Shown: one piece after another, positions 54,216 through 63,344 of the stretch | Layout of the letters: the number at the start of each line of letters is the position of its first letter | Numbering within the stretch: position 1 is the stretch's first letter | Assembly (NCBI RefSeq): GCF_030165005.1 | Contig: NZ_JASNNW010000001.1 | Span: 372,001 to 436,000 of the forward strand | DNA from: Blastococcus capsensis | Lineage (GTDB): Bacteria > Actinomycetota > Actinomycetes > Mycobacteriales > Geodermatophilaceae | DNA: 64,000 nt | Reading direction: 5' to 3' | Program-made: the position numbers and the translations under genes | Notes under the pieces: generated by a model | Databases searched by the model: none | Seen by the model: only the letters and a program-made list of their open reading frames with translations | What the model was told of the DNA's origin: nothing

Positions 54216-54275
54216 GGCATAGGAAGCTATGCAGATGGATGTGCCGCCGATTCCGTAGGCAAAGCTTCCTATGCC
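54216..54275. repeat. 60-base palindromic intergenic element, copy 3
   Basis: Same length and ends (GGCATAGGA to TCCTATGCC) as copies 1 and 2. The outer stem AGGCATAGGAAGCT pairs with AGCTTCCTATGCCT; the interior is less well paired. It separates the convergent helicase and phosphatase genes, again at a 3-prime end. Confidence 0.85.
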
Positions 54276-54295
54276 TGCGTGGGCCGGTCCCCGAT

Positions 54296-56896
54296 TCAGC
54301 CAGGGAACGGCTCGGGCGGCACGGTGGGCGGCACGCGGCGCGGCCCCGCCTCGGCCGGGCGGGGCCGGTCCTGCGGGTGCAGCCGGACGGCGACCAGCGC
54401 GACGTCGTCCTCGGGCCGGCCGTGCACCAGCCGTTCCAGCAGCTCGTCCAGCAGGTCCTCGAGCGGCAGGCCGGCCAGCTCGACCAGCGCCTCCCGCAGT
54501 CGCAGGATGCCCGCATCGAGGTCGGAGTCGCGGCGCTCGACGAGGCCGTCGGTGTAGAGCAGCACCGTCGAGCCGCGCTGGAGGGTGACCACCCATTCCC
54601 GGCGGACGACCCCGGCATCGACCCCGAGGAGCAGGTCGCCGGTCCGATCGGTCGGCTCCGCCACGGTGCCGCCGGGCTCGATCACCAGCGGCGGCAGGTG
54701 CCCGGCGTTGGCCCAGCGCATGCGGGTGACGCCGCGCCGGTGCTCGTCGGGGGTCTGCTCGAACCGGGCTACGGCCGCGGTCGCCAGCGTCGGGATCTGC
54801 AGCGTGGTCATCGAGGCGTCCAGCCCCCGCAGCACCTCCATCGGCCCGGCGTCGCTGTAGGTGGCGACCCCGCGCAGCAGCCCGCGCAGCTGGCCCATGG
54901 CGGCCGCGGCCTCGGTGTCGTGGCCGACGACGTCGCCGATCACGAGCATGGTCGCCCCGCCGGGCTGCATGAATGCGTCGTACCAGTCGCCGCCCACGCG
55001 GGCCGCCTCGGCAGCCGGCAGGTACCGCACCGCGATCTGGGCATGGTCGGGCTCGGGCGGCTCGGTGAGCAGGCTGCGCTGCAGCCCCTCGGCGAGCTGC
55101 TGCTGCGTGCTGTAGAGCCGGCTGTTGTCCAGCGCCAGGCCTGCCCGGTCGGCCACCTCCTGCGCGGTCGCCACGTTGTCGGCCAGCAGCGGGGTGTCCT
55201 GGCCGTAGTACATGGTCAGCAGACCGAGCGTGCGGTTGCGGCCGCGCATCGGGAGGATGGCCGCCTCCCGCGGCGCCAGTCGGGCGAGCAGGTCGCGTGC
55301 CTCGCCCGGGGCCATCAGGTCGAGCACGGCTGGGCCGGGGGTGCGGTTCTGCTGGCCGGTGCGCAGGGATTTGGCCGCGGGGGAGCCGGCCGGCATGGCA
55401 TCCAGGCGGACCTGGCTGTAGCGCTCCAGCACCGGCCGCATCTCCGGATCGCGGTGCCAGCACCCGACGTCGTGCGGACGGCCCTCGGGGTCGACCACGG
55501 TGACGATGCAGAAGTCGGCCAGCGCGGGGACGACGAGCTCGGGCAGGTGCGCCATCGCGACCTGCTGGTCGAGGCCACCCGCGAGGTCGGCGCTGATGGT
55601 GGCCAGCAGCGCCAGCCGCTGGGCGGACCGTTCCGCCTGCTCCTCCATGCGGCGCCGCTCGGTGACCTCGAGGAAGTAGACCGACAGGCCGTCGGGGCTG
55701 GGCCAGGCGCTCAGCTCGTACCAGCCGTCCAGCGGCGGCGGGTAGTAGGCGTCGAACGAGACCGGCTGGCCGGTGCGCACCGCCTCGCGGTAGCTCTCCT
55801 CGAAGACGCTGTTCACCGCGGCGGGGAAGGCCTCCCAGAGCACGTGGCCCAGCAGTTCGTCGCGGGCCGCCTGCAGCAGCCGCTCGGCCTCGGCGTTGAC
55901 GTGGGTGAACCGCCACTCCCGGTCCAGGCTGTAGAAGCCGGCCGGCATCGCCTCGAGCGTCCGGGTGACGAGCGTGGCGGCCTCGCGCTCACCGGTGATG
56001 TCGAAGGCGGCGCCGAGCACCCGGACCGCCTGCTCCTGGTGGTCGGGCAGCGCCCGGCCGCGGGCGTGCACCCACCGCGTCTCGCCGTCGGGCCGCACGA
56101 CGCGGTAGGTGACGTCGAGGTCGCCGCACGTCTCGATGGCGTGCTGCAGGGCCTCCCCCACCCACGCCCGGTCGTCGGGGTGCAGCCGCTCGTTGAAGGC
56201 CTCGATCGTCTGGTCGAAGCCCTCGACGTCGTAGCCGAACATCGTGATCAGCTGCTCGTCCCAGATCAGCTTCCGGCTGGTCAGGTCCCAGTCGAACGTG
56301 CCGACCCCACCGGCCTCGGTGGCCAGCTCCCAGCGCACCCGGTCGTCCTCGTACCGGCGCAGCAGCGCCGACAGCTCCAGCTCGGTCACCACCGAGGCGG
56401 CGAGCTGCTGCAGCAGCGCCACCTCGGACGGCGCCCAGGGCCGCGGCTCGGGGTCGAACACGCACAGCGCGCCGACCGGCCGCCCCGCCGCATCGGTCAG
56501 CGCGGTGCCCAGGTAGGACCCCACCACCCGGTTCCGCACCGGCGGTAGGTCCTTGACGCGCTCGTCGCAGCGGGCGTCGGTCACGACCAGCGCATCGCCG
56601 GCCGGGAGCGCCGCCGTCACCGTGCAGAGGGACTCCTCGAGCGGCCCGGTGCAGCCGACCGCCGCCTCCCCGGTGCCGGCGGCCACCAGCTGCACGTCAC
56701 TCAGGAGCGAGACCTGGCTGCCCGAGGTGCCCAGCAGGCGGGCGGCCAGCGCGGCGAGCCGGTGCAGCCCGTCCCGGTCGGTCCGGGGGAGCAGCTGCTG
56801 CGCGGCCTCGACCCGCTTCCGGTCAGCGCGCAGCTGGGCCGCCGCGCGGTCGCCGAGGCGACGCCCGACGTCGACCGTGCGGTCCGTTCCGTTCAC
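54296..56896 (-). CDS. GAF-PAS-PAS-GAF-SpoIIE serine phosphatase
   Basis: An 866-residue cytoplasmic regulator. GAF (about 40-170), PAS (190-310, DWDLTSRKLIWDEQLITMFG), PAS (320-430), a second GAF (450-600) and a PP2C/SpoIIE phosphatase (about 630-850: AARVGGDWYDAF, MLVIGDVVGHDTEAAAAMGQ, WANAGHLPPLVI, LLYTDGLVERRDSDLDAGI). These Asp residues bind the catalytic metals. Such proteins remove phosphate from anti-anti-sigma factors and so switch on stress sigma factors, together with RsbW-type kinases like the one at 33664. GTG 56896 is the start. Confidence 0.93.
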   Translation of the reverse strand: MNGTDRTVDVGRRLGDRAAAQLRADRKRVEAAQQLLPRTDRDGLHRLAALAARLLGTSGSQVSLLSDVQLVAAGTGEAAVGCTGPLEESLCTVTAALPAGDALVVTDARCDERVKDLPPVRNRVVGSYLGTALTDAAGRPVGALCVFDPEPRPWAPSEVALLQQLAASVVTELELSALLRRYEDDRVRWELATEAGGVGTFDWDLTSRKLIWDEQLITMFGYDVEGFDQTIEAFNERLHPDDRAWVGEALQHAIETCGDLDVTYRVVRPDGETRWVHARGRALPDHQEQAVRVLGAAFDITGEREAATLVTRTLEAMPAGFYSLDREWRFTHVNAEAERLLQAARDELLGHVLWEAFPAAVNSVFEESYREAVRTGQPVSFDAYYPPPLDGWYELSAWPSPDGLSVYFLEVTERRRMEEQAERSAQRLALLATISADLAGGLDQQVAMAHLPELVVPALADFCIVTVVDPEGRPHDVGCWHRDPEMRPVLERYSQVRLDAMPAGSPAAKSLRTGQQNRTPGPAVLDLMAPGEARDLLARLAPREAAILPMRGRNRTLGLLTMYYGQDTPLLADNVATAQEVADRAGLALDNSRLYSTQQQLAEGLQRSLLTEPPEPDHAQIAVRYLPAAEAARVGGDWYDAFMQPGGATMLVIGDVVGHDTEAAAAMGQLRGLLRGVATYSDAGPMEVLRGLDASMTTLQIPTLATAAVARFEQTPDEHRRGVTRMRWANAGHLPPLVIEPGGTVAEPTDRTGDLLLGVDAGVVRREWVVTLQRGSTVLLYTDGLVERRDSDLDAGILRLREALVELAGLPLEDLLDELLERLVHGRPEDDVALVAVRLHPQDRPRPAEAGPRRVPPTVPPEPFPG

Positions 56897-57037
56897 CGAA
56901 GCCCTTCTGCCCCGGCCGTCACCGGATGCCTGGACCAGCGCAGCTCGTCTGTCGGAGTCGCGTGGTCCCCGCAGTTATGTCACGGCGGGCCGGTTGTGTG
57001 CAACCAACCCGGCGGGTCGGGCGGCGAGATCTCGGGT

Positions 57038-57784
57038 TCAGCCGGCCGGGACGACCAGCACGAGGACGGTGCCGCCGTCATGTTCCACGTGCAACCCCGC
57101 CCGCCTCAGCAGCCTCCTGAGCCGCACGACGTCGTCCGGCTCGGCGGTGGTGGTGGCCAGCAGGCGTGCCAGCCGGCCCTTGTGCGCCTTGTTGTAGTGG
57201 CTGACCACCGACCGGGTGCCGTCGGCCCGTTCGCTCAGCACGGTGACGCCGACCGCTCCCGGCGCGGGAGCCAGGGCGGCGTAGGAGCCGCTGCGCAGGT
57301 CGACGACCAGACCGTCGGTACCGGCCAGGACGGGACCCAGTGCCGGCTTCCACAGTGATCGCAGGGTCGGCAGGCCGGGCAGTGTCGACCCGGCCGAGAG
57401 GCGGTAGGCCGGAATGCGGTCGGCGCCGCCCACCAGCCCGAAGAGTGCCGAGCCGACGGCCAGCCGACGGTCGGCCCGGGCCCTCTGCGCGCGGGTCAGC
57501 GAGCCGATGTCGAGGGCGTCGTAGAGGACGCCGGTGTAGCGCTGCAGGGCCGGCAGGGTGCCCGCGGTGAACAGCGCGGCGTTGCGGGCGATCTCGTCGT
57601 CCTGCTTCGGGGACAGGCCCAGGGCGGCGCGAGAGGCGGGCACGTCGGCGGCGAGTCCCACCAGCGCCTCGGCGAGGCCGGTGCGGACCGGGGTCAGCTC
57701 CGGGGCCGTGAGCGCGGCGAGATCGAGCGGCGGGCCGTCCCCGCCGGTGGCCTTGGTCTCCGACGGCGGCAGCAGGACGAGCAC
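57038..57784 (-). CDS. yaaA: YaaA family peroxide-stress protein
   Basis: A 248-residue UPF0246/YaaA protein: LVLLPPSETKATGGDGPPLD, ALFTAGTLPALQRYTGVLYD, RIPAYRLSAGSTLPGLPTLR, LWKPALGPVL, VVDLRSGSYAALAPAP and SHYNKAHKGRLARLLATTTA. In E. coli YaaA lowers free iron under peroxide stress and has a DNA-binding fold. It lies just before the exonuclease III remnant. Start is GTG 57784. Confidence 0.93.
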   Translation of the reverse strand: MLVLLPPSETKATGGDGPPLDLAALTAPELTPVRTGLAEALVGLAADVPASRAALGLSPKQDDEIARNAALFTAGTLPALQRYTGVLYDALDIGSLTRAQRARADRRLAVGSALFGLVGGADRIPAYRLSAGSTLPGLPTLRSLWKPALGPVLAGTDGLVVDLRSGSYAALAPAPGAVGVTVLSERADGTRSVVSHYNKAHKGRLARLLATTTAEPDDVVRLRRLLRRAGLHVEHDGGTVLVLVVPAG

Positions 57785-57804
57785 GAGGGGCCAGGCTACG
57801 GGCC

Positions 57805-57990
57805 TCAGGTGAGGTCGACGACCACGGGCGCGTGGTCGCTGGCGCCCTTGCCCTTGCGCTCCTCGCGGTCGATGAACGCGCCGGTCACCCGCGCGGCCAG
57901 GGCAGGGGAGCCGAGCACGAAGTCGATCCGCATGCCCTCGCGGCGGGGGAAGCGCAGCTGGGTGTAGTCCCAGTACGTGCGGGAGGGGCG
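57805..57990 (-). pseudogene. xthA: Exonuclease III C-terminal fragment, cut by island
   Basis: The last 55 or so codons read TYWDYTQLRFPRREGMRIDF, VLGSPALAARVTGAFIDREE and GASDHAPVVVDLT, which match the C-terminus of exodeoxyribonuclease III (catalytic Asp and His in SDHAPV). Upstream of TYWDYT, near 57970, homology stops and foreign-looking sequence begins; the open frame runs only to 58050. The N-terminal two thirds are not in the window. An inserted element, which fills the rest of the window, has split the gene. Confidence 0.8.
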
Positions 57991-58050
57991 CGGTGACCAG
58001 CGCGAAATCGTGAACTCTCCCCCTGGCCTGCGCGAATACACGTCAGTCAA

Positions 58051-58578
58051 TCTGGGTCAATCAGGTCCAATCACAAGATCATGTGCCCCAATTGTGCCCC
58101 AGGTGGGTGGGTTGCGCGAGGATGCTGCGGTCGACACCGCAACACCGGAGCTCACGTCCGTCGAGGGAATGCCGCGTCCCGGGCGCCGATGCCATCGCTG
58201 GTCGTCTGACCGCTGATGGGATGACGACCGAGCTTTGCGCAATTCGCCGATGAGCACTACGGCTCGACACTGAACGCGGTTCGCTAGGCGTGAGCTGGGG
58301 CGAGGTGCAGTTGGGCGTTCGCTACCGTTCGCAGACGGTTGACCGCGTATCTCGGACGGAACAGCGACCACCCCCACCCGATAAGCGTGCCGCCTGCGGC
58401 GCGGCGCCGGAAAAAGCGGGTTAGGGGAACAGGTCGAGGTACTAGCAGCTGACGCCCGTGACGAGTCTGCTCGGTGCCGCACGGCCGGCCGAGCGGAACT
58501 TCAGAGACGCATGCCTTCGAAGGAGGCTTCCCGGCCCGGCGGAGCAGTGTCGGCGCGCTGCATCCCAGCCCTGATGGA
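58051..58578. other. Island edge without a recognised gene
   Basis: About 530 bases between the cut exonuclease gene and the DndB-like gene. It holds two copies of TGTGCCCCA (58082-58090 and 58093-58101), a pattern I associate with the ends of actinobacterial integrative elements, so the attachment site may lie here. No integrase or other gene was recognised; frames here look non-coding. Confidence 0.5.
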
Positions 58579-59754
58579 CTAGGGAGCGAGATGGACCTGG
58601 TGGTAGCCACCGCTCTCATCGTCGGTCAGCGCAGAGTAGACGGCGTAGGCGACCTCCTTGGTTCCCTTGACCGAGAAGACGCCGCGTGAGGTGTAGCTGC
58701 CGGCAATGCCGACCCAGTGCTTGTCCTTGGACCAGTCCACTCGGTGGAGGGTGCGCAGCAGCAGGGCTTGGCTATGCCGGCGTTCGTCGGCGTCGAGGTT
58801 GAGCAGGTCGTGGCCCATGGCGCCCACGGCCGCGAGAACCGACGAGTTTCCGGCAAGCGACCTGTCTCGGTCGAGCACCTCAGGCTCAAACTCCTCGAGG
58901 TATGCACCGATCCAATCGATGGCGACCGTCGTGACCTGGCGCAAGTCCACCCCGTCGACGGGGACTGGCCGAGCGCCGTACTGAATACCGCTGATGCCCT
59001 TGATGATGTTGACGACCATCTGGCGCAGGGCCTGCAGGGTGACGATTTTGGAGCTGGTCTTAGACAGTTGGCGGGACATCTTCTCCACCCGCCCGGCCAG
59101 CAGCTCGATGCCGAGTTCCACGTCGCTGACGACCTGCATGACTGGGTCCTGGGTGTCCATGGCCAGGCCCAGGCTGGTGTTGGGCCGAACAGCCAGAATG
59201 TTGAGGTCATGGAAGTACTGGCGGGCCGTGACCACGGGAGTGCCGTGGTGAATAACGGCGCCGAGCGGGAAGTTCTGGTGCTTGTTCCGAGTATCGCCGT
59301 CGATGACACCCGAGCGGCCCAGCGCGTGATGGGCGGCGAGCTGAGTCTCCCCATCGATGGCCAGCAGGTGCTCTCCGTTCGGCACCAGGACGTAGGTGGT
59401 GCTGCCCACGGTGACCACGTCCAGGCAGGGCGCCGACCACAGGTGGATGGGCGGCAGCACCCCGGGTGCCTCGCCGCGGACGAGTCTTTCGATGTACGTG
59501 GTGTAGCGGGGGACGTTGCTCTTCTTGTTGCCCGACATTGCCCGCTGGATGAGTTCGTGGATGGCGCGCTCGCCCTCGATATTGGGGTCGTCGTTGCCGC
59601 GCTTGCTGCCCGGCTGCAGGACGTCGGGGTCGCGGGTGACGGTGCGCAACTGCCGGAAGGTGGTGACCGCCATGAAGGTGGTCGGCGTCAGCTGGACCCC
59701 CTTCACGTAGGAGCCGGCGGACAGGTCCAGGTCGGTGGCATCGGGTCGGGTCAT
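58579..59754 (-). CDS. DndB/DGQHR-like protein
   Basis: A 391-residue protein. GEHLLAIDGETQLAAHHALG resembles the DGQHR motif of DndB-type and related proteins (here D-G-E-T-Q), preceded by YVKGVQLTPTTFMAVTTFRQ and RGNDDPNIEGERAIHELIQR. DndB is the regulator in DNA phosphorothioation gene sets, but no dndCDE genes are present here. ATG 59754 is used since LDLSAGSYVKGVQ is the likely conserved start. It is the second gene of a unit with the unknown protein upstream, the two being separated by a strong hairpin. Confidence 0.65.
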   Translation of the reverse strand: MTRPDATDLDLSAGSYVKGVQLTPTTFMAVTTFRQLRTVTRDPDVLQPGSKRGNDDPNIEGERAIHELIQRAMSGNKKSNVPRYTTYIERLVRGEAPGVLPPIHLWSAPCLDVVTVGSTTYVLVPNGEHLLAIDGETQLAAHHALGRSGVIDGDTRNKHQNFPLGAVIHHGTPVVTARQYFHDLNILAVRPNTSLGLAMDTQDPVMQVVSDVELGIELLAGRVEKMSRQLSKTSSKIVTLQALRQMVVNIIKGISGIQYGARPVPVDGVDLRQVTTVAIDWIGAYLEEFEPEVLDRDRSLAGNSSVLAAVGAMGHDLLNLDADERRHSQALLLRTLHRVDWSKDKHWVGIAGSYTSRGVFSVKGTKEVAYAVYSALTDDESGGYHQVHLAP

Positions 59755-59785
59755 GTCGTTGTCCAGTCTTGATCGTTCTCGAGGT

Positions 59786-59823
59786 GCTGGTGCCGGTGGG
59801 CCTACGGGCCCACCGGCACCAGC
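59786..59823 (-). terminator. 17-base-pair hairpin between the two island genes
   Basis: GCTGGTGCCGGTGGGCC pairs over all 17 bases with GGCCCACCGGCACCAGC around a four-base loop (CGTA on the transcribed strand). It lies between the stop of the unknown gene and the DndB-like start, where it could terminate, attenuate or stabilise transcripts. Confidence 0.65.
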
Positions 59824-59845
59824 GGCAAAGGGTGTTGACGCCTGG

Positions 59846-60745
59846 TCAGGCGAGGCGGCGGGCGATCTCGTCGTCAACGAGGTACGTGAACTCCGCGTCG
59901 ACCCGATCGCGGTACTCCGCGACCAGGTCGCGATGCTCCTCGTGCGCGTACTTCACCGTCTGCCGGATGTTGAGTTCCTTGACGTGAGGGAACTCCTTCT
60001 TCAGCGATTCCTTCGAGGGGGCCACCTTCCGTCCCTGGAGGTTCGTCGTGGTGCGCTCCATCTGGACGGTCCCGGTGCCGAAGTGGTTGTAGAAGGCGGT
60101 CGGGTCCATGATCATCCGCCAGAAGACCCACTCCTTCGGAACCAGCAGGAGCTGGTGCGGGGCGACCCAGGGGAGCTGTACCGGGCGCGTCACCCAGTCG
60201 TTCGAGCCGATGTCCCACAAATCGATGTCGCGGGTGACGACCGAAGCGGCCAAAGCGGGGTGCAGCGCGCACTGCTGAGCGGTGAAATCGGCGAGCACCT
60301 CGAACACAATGCGCGTGGTCAGGTCCGAGACCAGGTCGTCCCCGACGCGGTCCACGAAGAGCGGCAAGTCCTCAAGGCGCCGAGCGATCGGATCGGCAGT
60401 AAAGACGGGCTGGTCCAATACGTCCCAGAGGATGGACCCGAGCTCGTCGCCGAAGGCGTGGCCGGCCGAGCCGGCCTTGCTCATCCCGAGCCGGGTCTCG
60501 TTGGGCTCGTGCAGGCGCTGAAGCAGAGCGAGCCCCTTCTCGCGGTCCGCCCGGTTGGGACTGGTGCGGCAGCGCATGACCTCCCGGAAGAACTCCAGGA
60601 CGAGACCGTGAGCCCGCCTGGCCATCGGGCCACCAGCGTGCCTGATCGCGCTGGGGTCCAGAAAGAGCTTGTTGTCCTGGTGCACGTCGACGTCCAGGAA
60701 CGGCACCGGACCGTTGATCCCGAAGTGGGCGGTGATCCGGGTCAT
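59846..60745 (-). CDS. Unknown protein of the defence-like island
   Basis: A 299-residue protein I do not recognise. It begins MTRITAHFGINGPVPFLDVD and KLFLDPSAIRHAG, has a central acidic, helical part (DELGSILWDVLDQPVFTADP, TRIVFEVLADFTAQQ) and WVFWRMIMDPTAFYNHFGTG, and a charged C-terminus (VKYAHEEHRDLVAEYRDRVD). No nuclease, helicase or membrane motif was seen. It lies upstream of the DndB-like gene on the same strand, in an island with a methyltransferase and nuclease genes, so a defence or regulatory role is possible but unproven. Confidence 0.6.
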   Translation of the reverse strand: MTRITAHFGINGPVPFLDVDVHQDNKLFLDPSAIRHAGGPMARRAHGLVLEFFREVMRCRTSPNRADREKGLALLQRLHEPNETRLGMSKAGSAGHAFGDELGSILWDVLDQPVFTADPIARRLEDLPLFVDRVGDDLVSDLTTRIVFEVLADFTAQQCALHPALAASVVTRDIDLWDIGSNDWVTRPVQLPWVAPHQLLLVPKEWVFWRMIMDPTAFYNHFGTGTVQMERTTTNLQGRKVAPSKESLKKEFPHVKELNIRQTVKYAHEEHRDLVAEYRDRVDAEFTYLVDDEIARRLA

Positions 60746-61099
60746 TGCTGAGCGCCAGACAGGGACTGGCAGTGGATGTGGAACGGCCTGGGAACGGCCT
60801 GGGCGGTGTCGTGGGGCACGACTTTTCCTCTCCGCGCACGTGCGCGGTCGGGGTCCGACGGCCTAGGCTCCGGGTGCTACGCACGGATCCATCGGCTGTC
60901 GAACCGGCGGTTGATGATCTCCAGGCCGGCTCGAGTTGCAGCTCGGGCCGGCCTGCTTCGTTCTGTCCGCAGTCAACACGGGACCAAGGTGAGGTGCAAC
61001 CGATCTGAGGAATTTCCTCAGATTTTCTGCGTCCGCCCCAGTGGCGCAATCCGCGCCTGAGGGGCGCGGCCACCCCCACGCCGTTCGGCAGGCGGTCGT
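60746..61099. other. Gap inside the island with a hairpin
   Basis: About 350 bases between two minus-strand genes. It contains a hairpin near 60930-60962 (GGCCGGC-CGAG paired with CTCG-GCCGGCC) that may end the nuclease transcript, and presumably the promoter of the unknown gene. No coding sequence was recognised. Confidence 0.5.
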
Positions 61100-62005
61100 T
61101 CAGATGTCGGCGAAGGTCTCGTCGTAACTCTGAGCCACCCGCCCAACCATCTGCTTGTACGAATGAGCGTCCTCCGGGTCAGGGGCCGGGGGTCCTGACA
61201 CGACAGAGACTGGACTTCCGTCGTTGCGCATGGAGATGACGGTGACACCGAGGGCGTCGAAACCGTTGACAGCGGGGCCGGTCCGGCCGTCGAGCTCCAG
61301 GACCTTGGTCACGACTCGTCCGGCGGCATGAGCCGGGTGCTGGTTGACCGTCGGGTGGCGCTCGCTGAGGTCGTACTTGTTCATGTCCGCGCTCACGAAG
61401 CTCTCGCTGGCGTTGACCAGGGCATAGCCGACGGCGAGGGCTTGGGGAGCGCCAGCATGGACTGTGGAGTGGCTCGAGGTCAGTTCGTCGAACAGCCGCG
61501 GGAGAGCCCTGACGTGCGCTGTCATGCAGGCCTTGGCCTCCAGTGCGACCAAGACGTCGCCGGCCAGACCCTCCCGCAGGTCTGGAAGGCGGGTGAGGGT
61601 TGCCCTTTGCTGGGGGGTCAGCCGCACCCCCCATCGCAGCGCCAGGTCGGACATCGACGCCGGGATCCGCGCGAGCTGCCCCTCAGCCGGACGGCTGATG
61701 ACCAAATCGAGGTTCTTCGCGCGGTTGGTCCCCAGGTCGCGCATCTGCTGGTTGACCCCGAGGACCACCTTGCAGGCTTCGATGTGGCGGGCCAGCGCAC
61801 GGGAGTGCTGGAGAAGGTCGAACAGGATGGTCCAGCAGGCCACCTTGGAGTGGCGGTCCGACCGGGAGTGGTACTGCCAAAAGTTTCCGAACTTGTCGGG
61901 GATCGTCGGCTGGGACAACGTGCGCACCAGGATGTCGGGGCCGTCCACAGGCGCCTCCCACGTCGTCGCAACCAATGGGAGGATCCCTACGGTCCCGGGT
62001 GACAT
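61100..62005 (-). CDS. Probable PD-(D/E)XK restriction endonuclease
   Basis: A 301-residue protein. NLDLVISRP near residue 98 supplies a candidate Asp, and VLVALEAKACMTAHVRALPR near 150 gives E-x-K of a PD-(D/E)XK nuclease core, followed by LFDELTSSHSTVHAGAPQAL. This arrangement, divergent from a cytosine methyltransferase gene, fits a type II restriction endonuclease. ATG 62005 has GGAGGGG just upstream. The 181-base space to the methyltransferase start should hold both promoters. Recognition sequence unknown. Confidence 0.7.
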   Translation of the reverse strand: MSPGTVGILPLVATTWEAPVDGPDILVRTLSQPTIPDKFGNFWQYHSRSDRHSKVACWTILFDLLQHSRALARHIEACKVVLGVNQQMRDLGTNRAKNLDLVISRPAEGQLARIPASMSDLALRWGVRLTPQQRATLTRLPDLREGLAGDVLVALEAKACMTAHVRALPRLFDELTSSHSTVHAGAPQALAVGYALVNASESFVSADMNKYDLSERHPTVNQHPAHAAGRVVTKVLELDGRTGPAVNGFDALGVTVISMRNDGSPVSVVSGPPAPDPEDAHSYKQMVGRVAQSYDETFADI

Positions 62006-62186
62006 CCCCTCCAGAACCGAACAGTAGCCAGTTCCCGGACCCTTCCGTCTCGGAGTGGTTGGGACCAGCTGCGGCTCACCTACCGGACTCGGGACCCACG
62101 GGTCCGGGTGAGCCTCGTATCCGTAGCGGCTCCCGACCCACGAGCCGCGCAGACACTAGGTTGGGCATCGTGGATCGGGTGGCCAG

Positions 62187-63344
62187 ATGAACGGGAAGAT
62201 GGTCGGCCTTTTCGCCGGCATCGGCGGTCTTGAGCTGGGGTTGCACACCCACGGTTGGAGTACCGAGCTGCTATGCGAGATCGACTCTGGTGGTCAGGCC
62301 GTGCTTGGTGAGCACTTCCCCGACGTCCCCCTAGTCCCGGACGTGACCCGTCTCGACGAGCTGCCCGGCGGCATCGAACTGGTGGCCGCCGGCTTCCCGT
62401 GCCAGGACCTCTCGCAGGCTGGACGCACCGTCGGCATCACAGGGGCCCGCTCTGGCCTGGTGGACGAAGTTTTCCGCCTTGTCGAGCCCCAGAACGGTCC
62501 AACATGGCTCCTGATGGAGAACGTGCCGTTCATGCTGTCGCTCGGCCGTGGCGCGGCCATGCGGCACATCACCGCTTCCCTTGAGCTGCTCGGCTATGCG
62601 TGGGCCTACCGCGTCGTCGACGCACGCGCCTTCGGTCTGCCTCAGCGGCGCCTCCGAGTCATCATGTTGGCCTCGCGGACAGAGGACCCTCGTGCGATCT
62701 TGTTCGCCGACGACGCTGGCCCCACGACCGAGGCGGATCCAGCGTCGGTCGCCTGTGGCTTCTACTGGACTGAAGGCACTCGGGGACTGGGATGGGCCGT
62801 TGATGCCGTGCCGACACTCAAGGGCGGGTCAACGATCGGGATCGCATCCCCGCCAGCGGTACGGCGCCTGGACGGGTCACTCGTCACCCCGGGGCTCTCG
62901 GACGCTGAGCGCCTTCAGGGCTTCCCGGTCGGTTGGACAGCGCCCTCTTCGGACGTTGCAGGCGTTCGTCCTGGTCATCGGTGGAAGCTCATCGGCAATG
63001 CCGTCAGTGTCCGGATGTCGGAATGGGTGGGCAGCCGCTTGTCGGCGCCGGTGACCTACGACGGCCGACTCGACCAGGCGCTGCAGCCAGGCGACACCTG
63101 GCCGATCGCGGCGTGGGGCCGTGATGGGGTGGCTCACCGAGCTTCAGTGAGCAGTTGGCCAGTCCGGGCGCCGTACGAGTCCGTGGCTGGCTTCCTGGAG
63201 GAGTCCAAGCCGCTGTCGGCCAGGGCGACCGCGGGATTTCTCAAGCGTGCGCGCGCGGGCAATCTGCGATTCGTTGACGGTTTCCTCGACGACGTCGCGC
63301 GGCACCTGGTGTCCGTGGGCGGAGATCCGGCTCGAGCCGCATGA
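62187..63344 (+). CDS. dcm: DNA cytosine-5 methyltransferase
   Basis: A 385-residue C5 methyltransferase. Motif I VGLFAGIGGLELGLHTHGW, catalytic motif IV VAAGFPCQDLSQAGRT with the Cys, motif VI LLMENVPFML, motif VIII FGLPQRRLRVIML, and motifs IX-X ERLQGFPVGW and KLIGNAVSV are all present. It should methylate cytosine in a short site and protect DNA from the nearby nuclease. It starts at ATG 62187 and overlaps the next gene by four bases (ATGA). The C-terminal extra 70 residues are unusual in a plain methyltransferase. Confidence 0.93.
   Translation: MNGKMVGLFAGIGGLELGLHTHGWSTELLCEIDSGGQAVLGEHFPDVPLVPDVTRLDELPGGIELVAAGFPCQDLSQAGRTVGITGARSGLVDEVFRLVEPQNGPTWLLMENVPFMLSLGRGAAMRHITASLELLGYAWAYRVVDARAFGLPQRRLRVIMLASRTEDPRAILFADDAGPTTEADPASVACGFYWTEGTRGLGWAVDAVPTLKGGSTIGIASPPAVRRLDGSLVTPGLSDAERLQGFPVGWTAPSSDVAGVRPGHRWKLIGNAVSVRMSEWVGSRLSAPVTYDGRLDQALQPGDTWPIAAWGRDGVAHRASVSSWPVRAPYESVAGFLEESKPLSARATAGFLKRARAGNLRFVDGFLDDVARHLVSVGGDPARAA

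Noticed and set aside
58057-58482. Gene in the island edge region
   Set aside because: The minus-strand frame has Ser/Arg-rich random-looking composition, no ribosome site and no recognisable domain.
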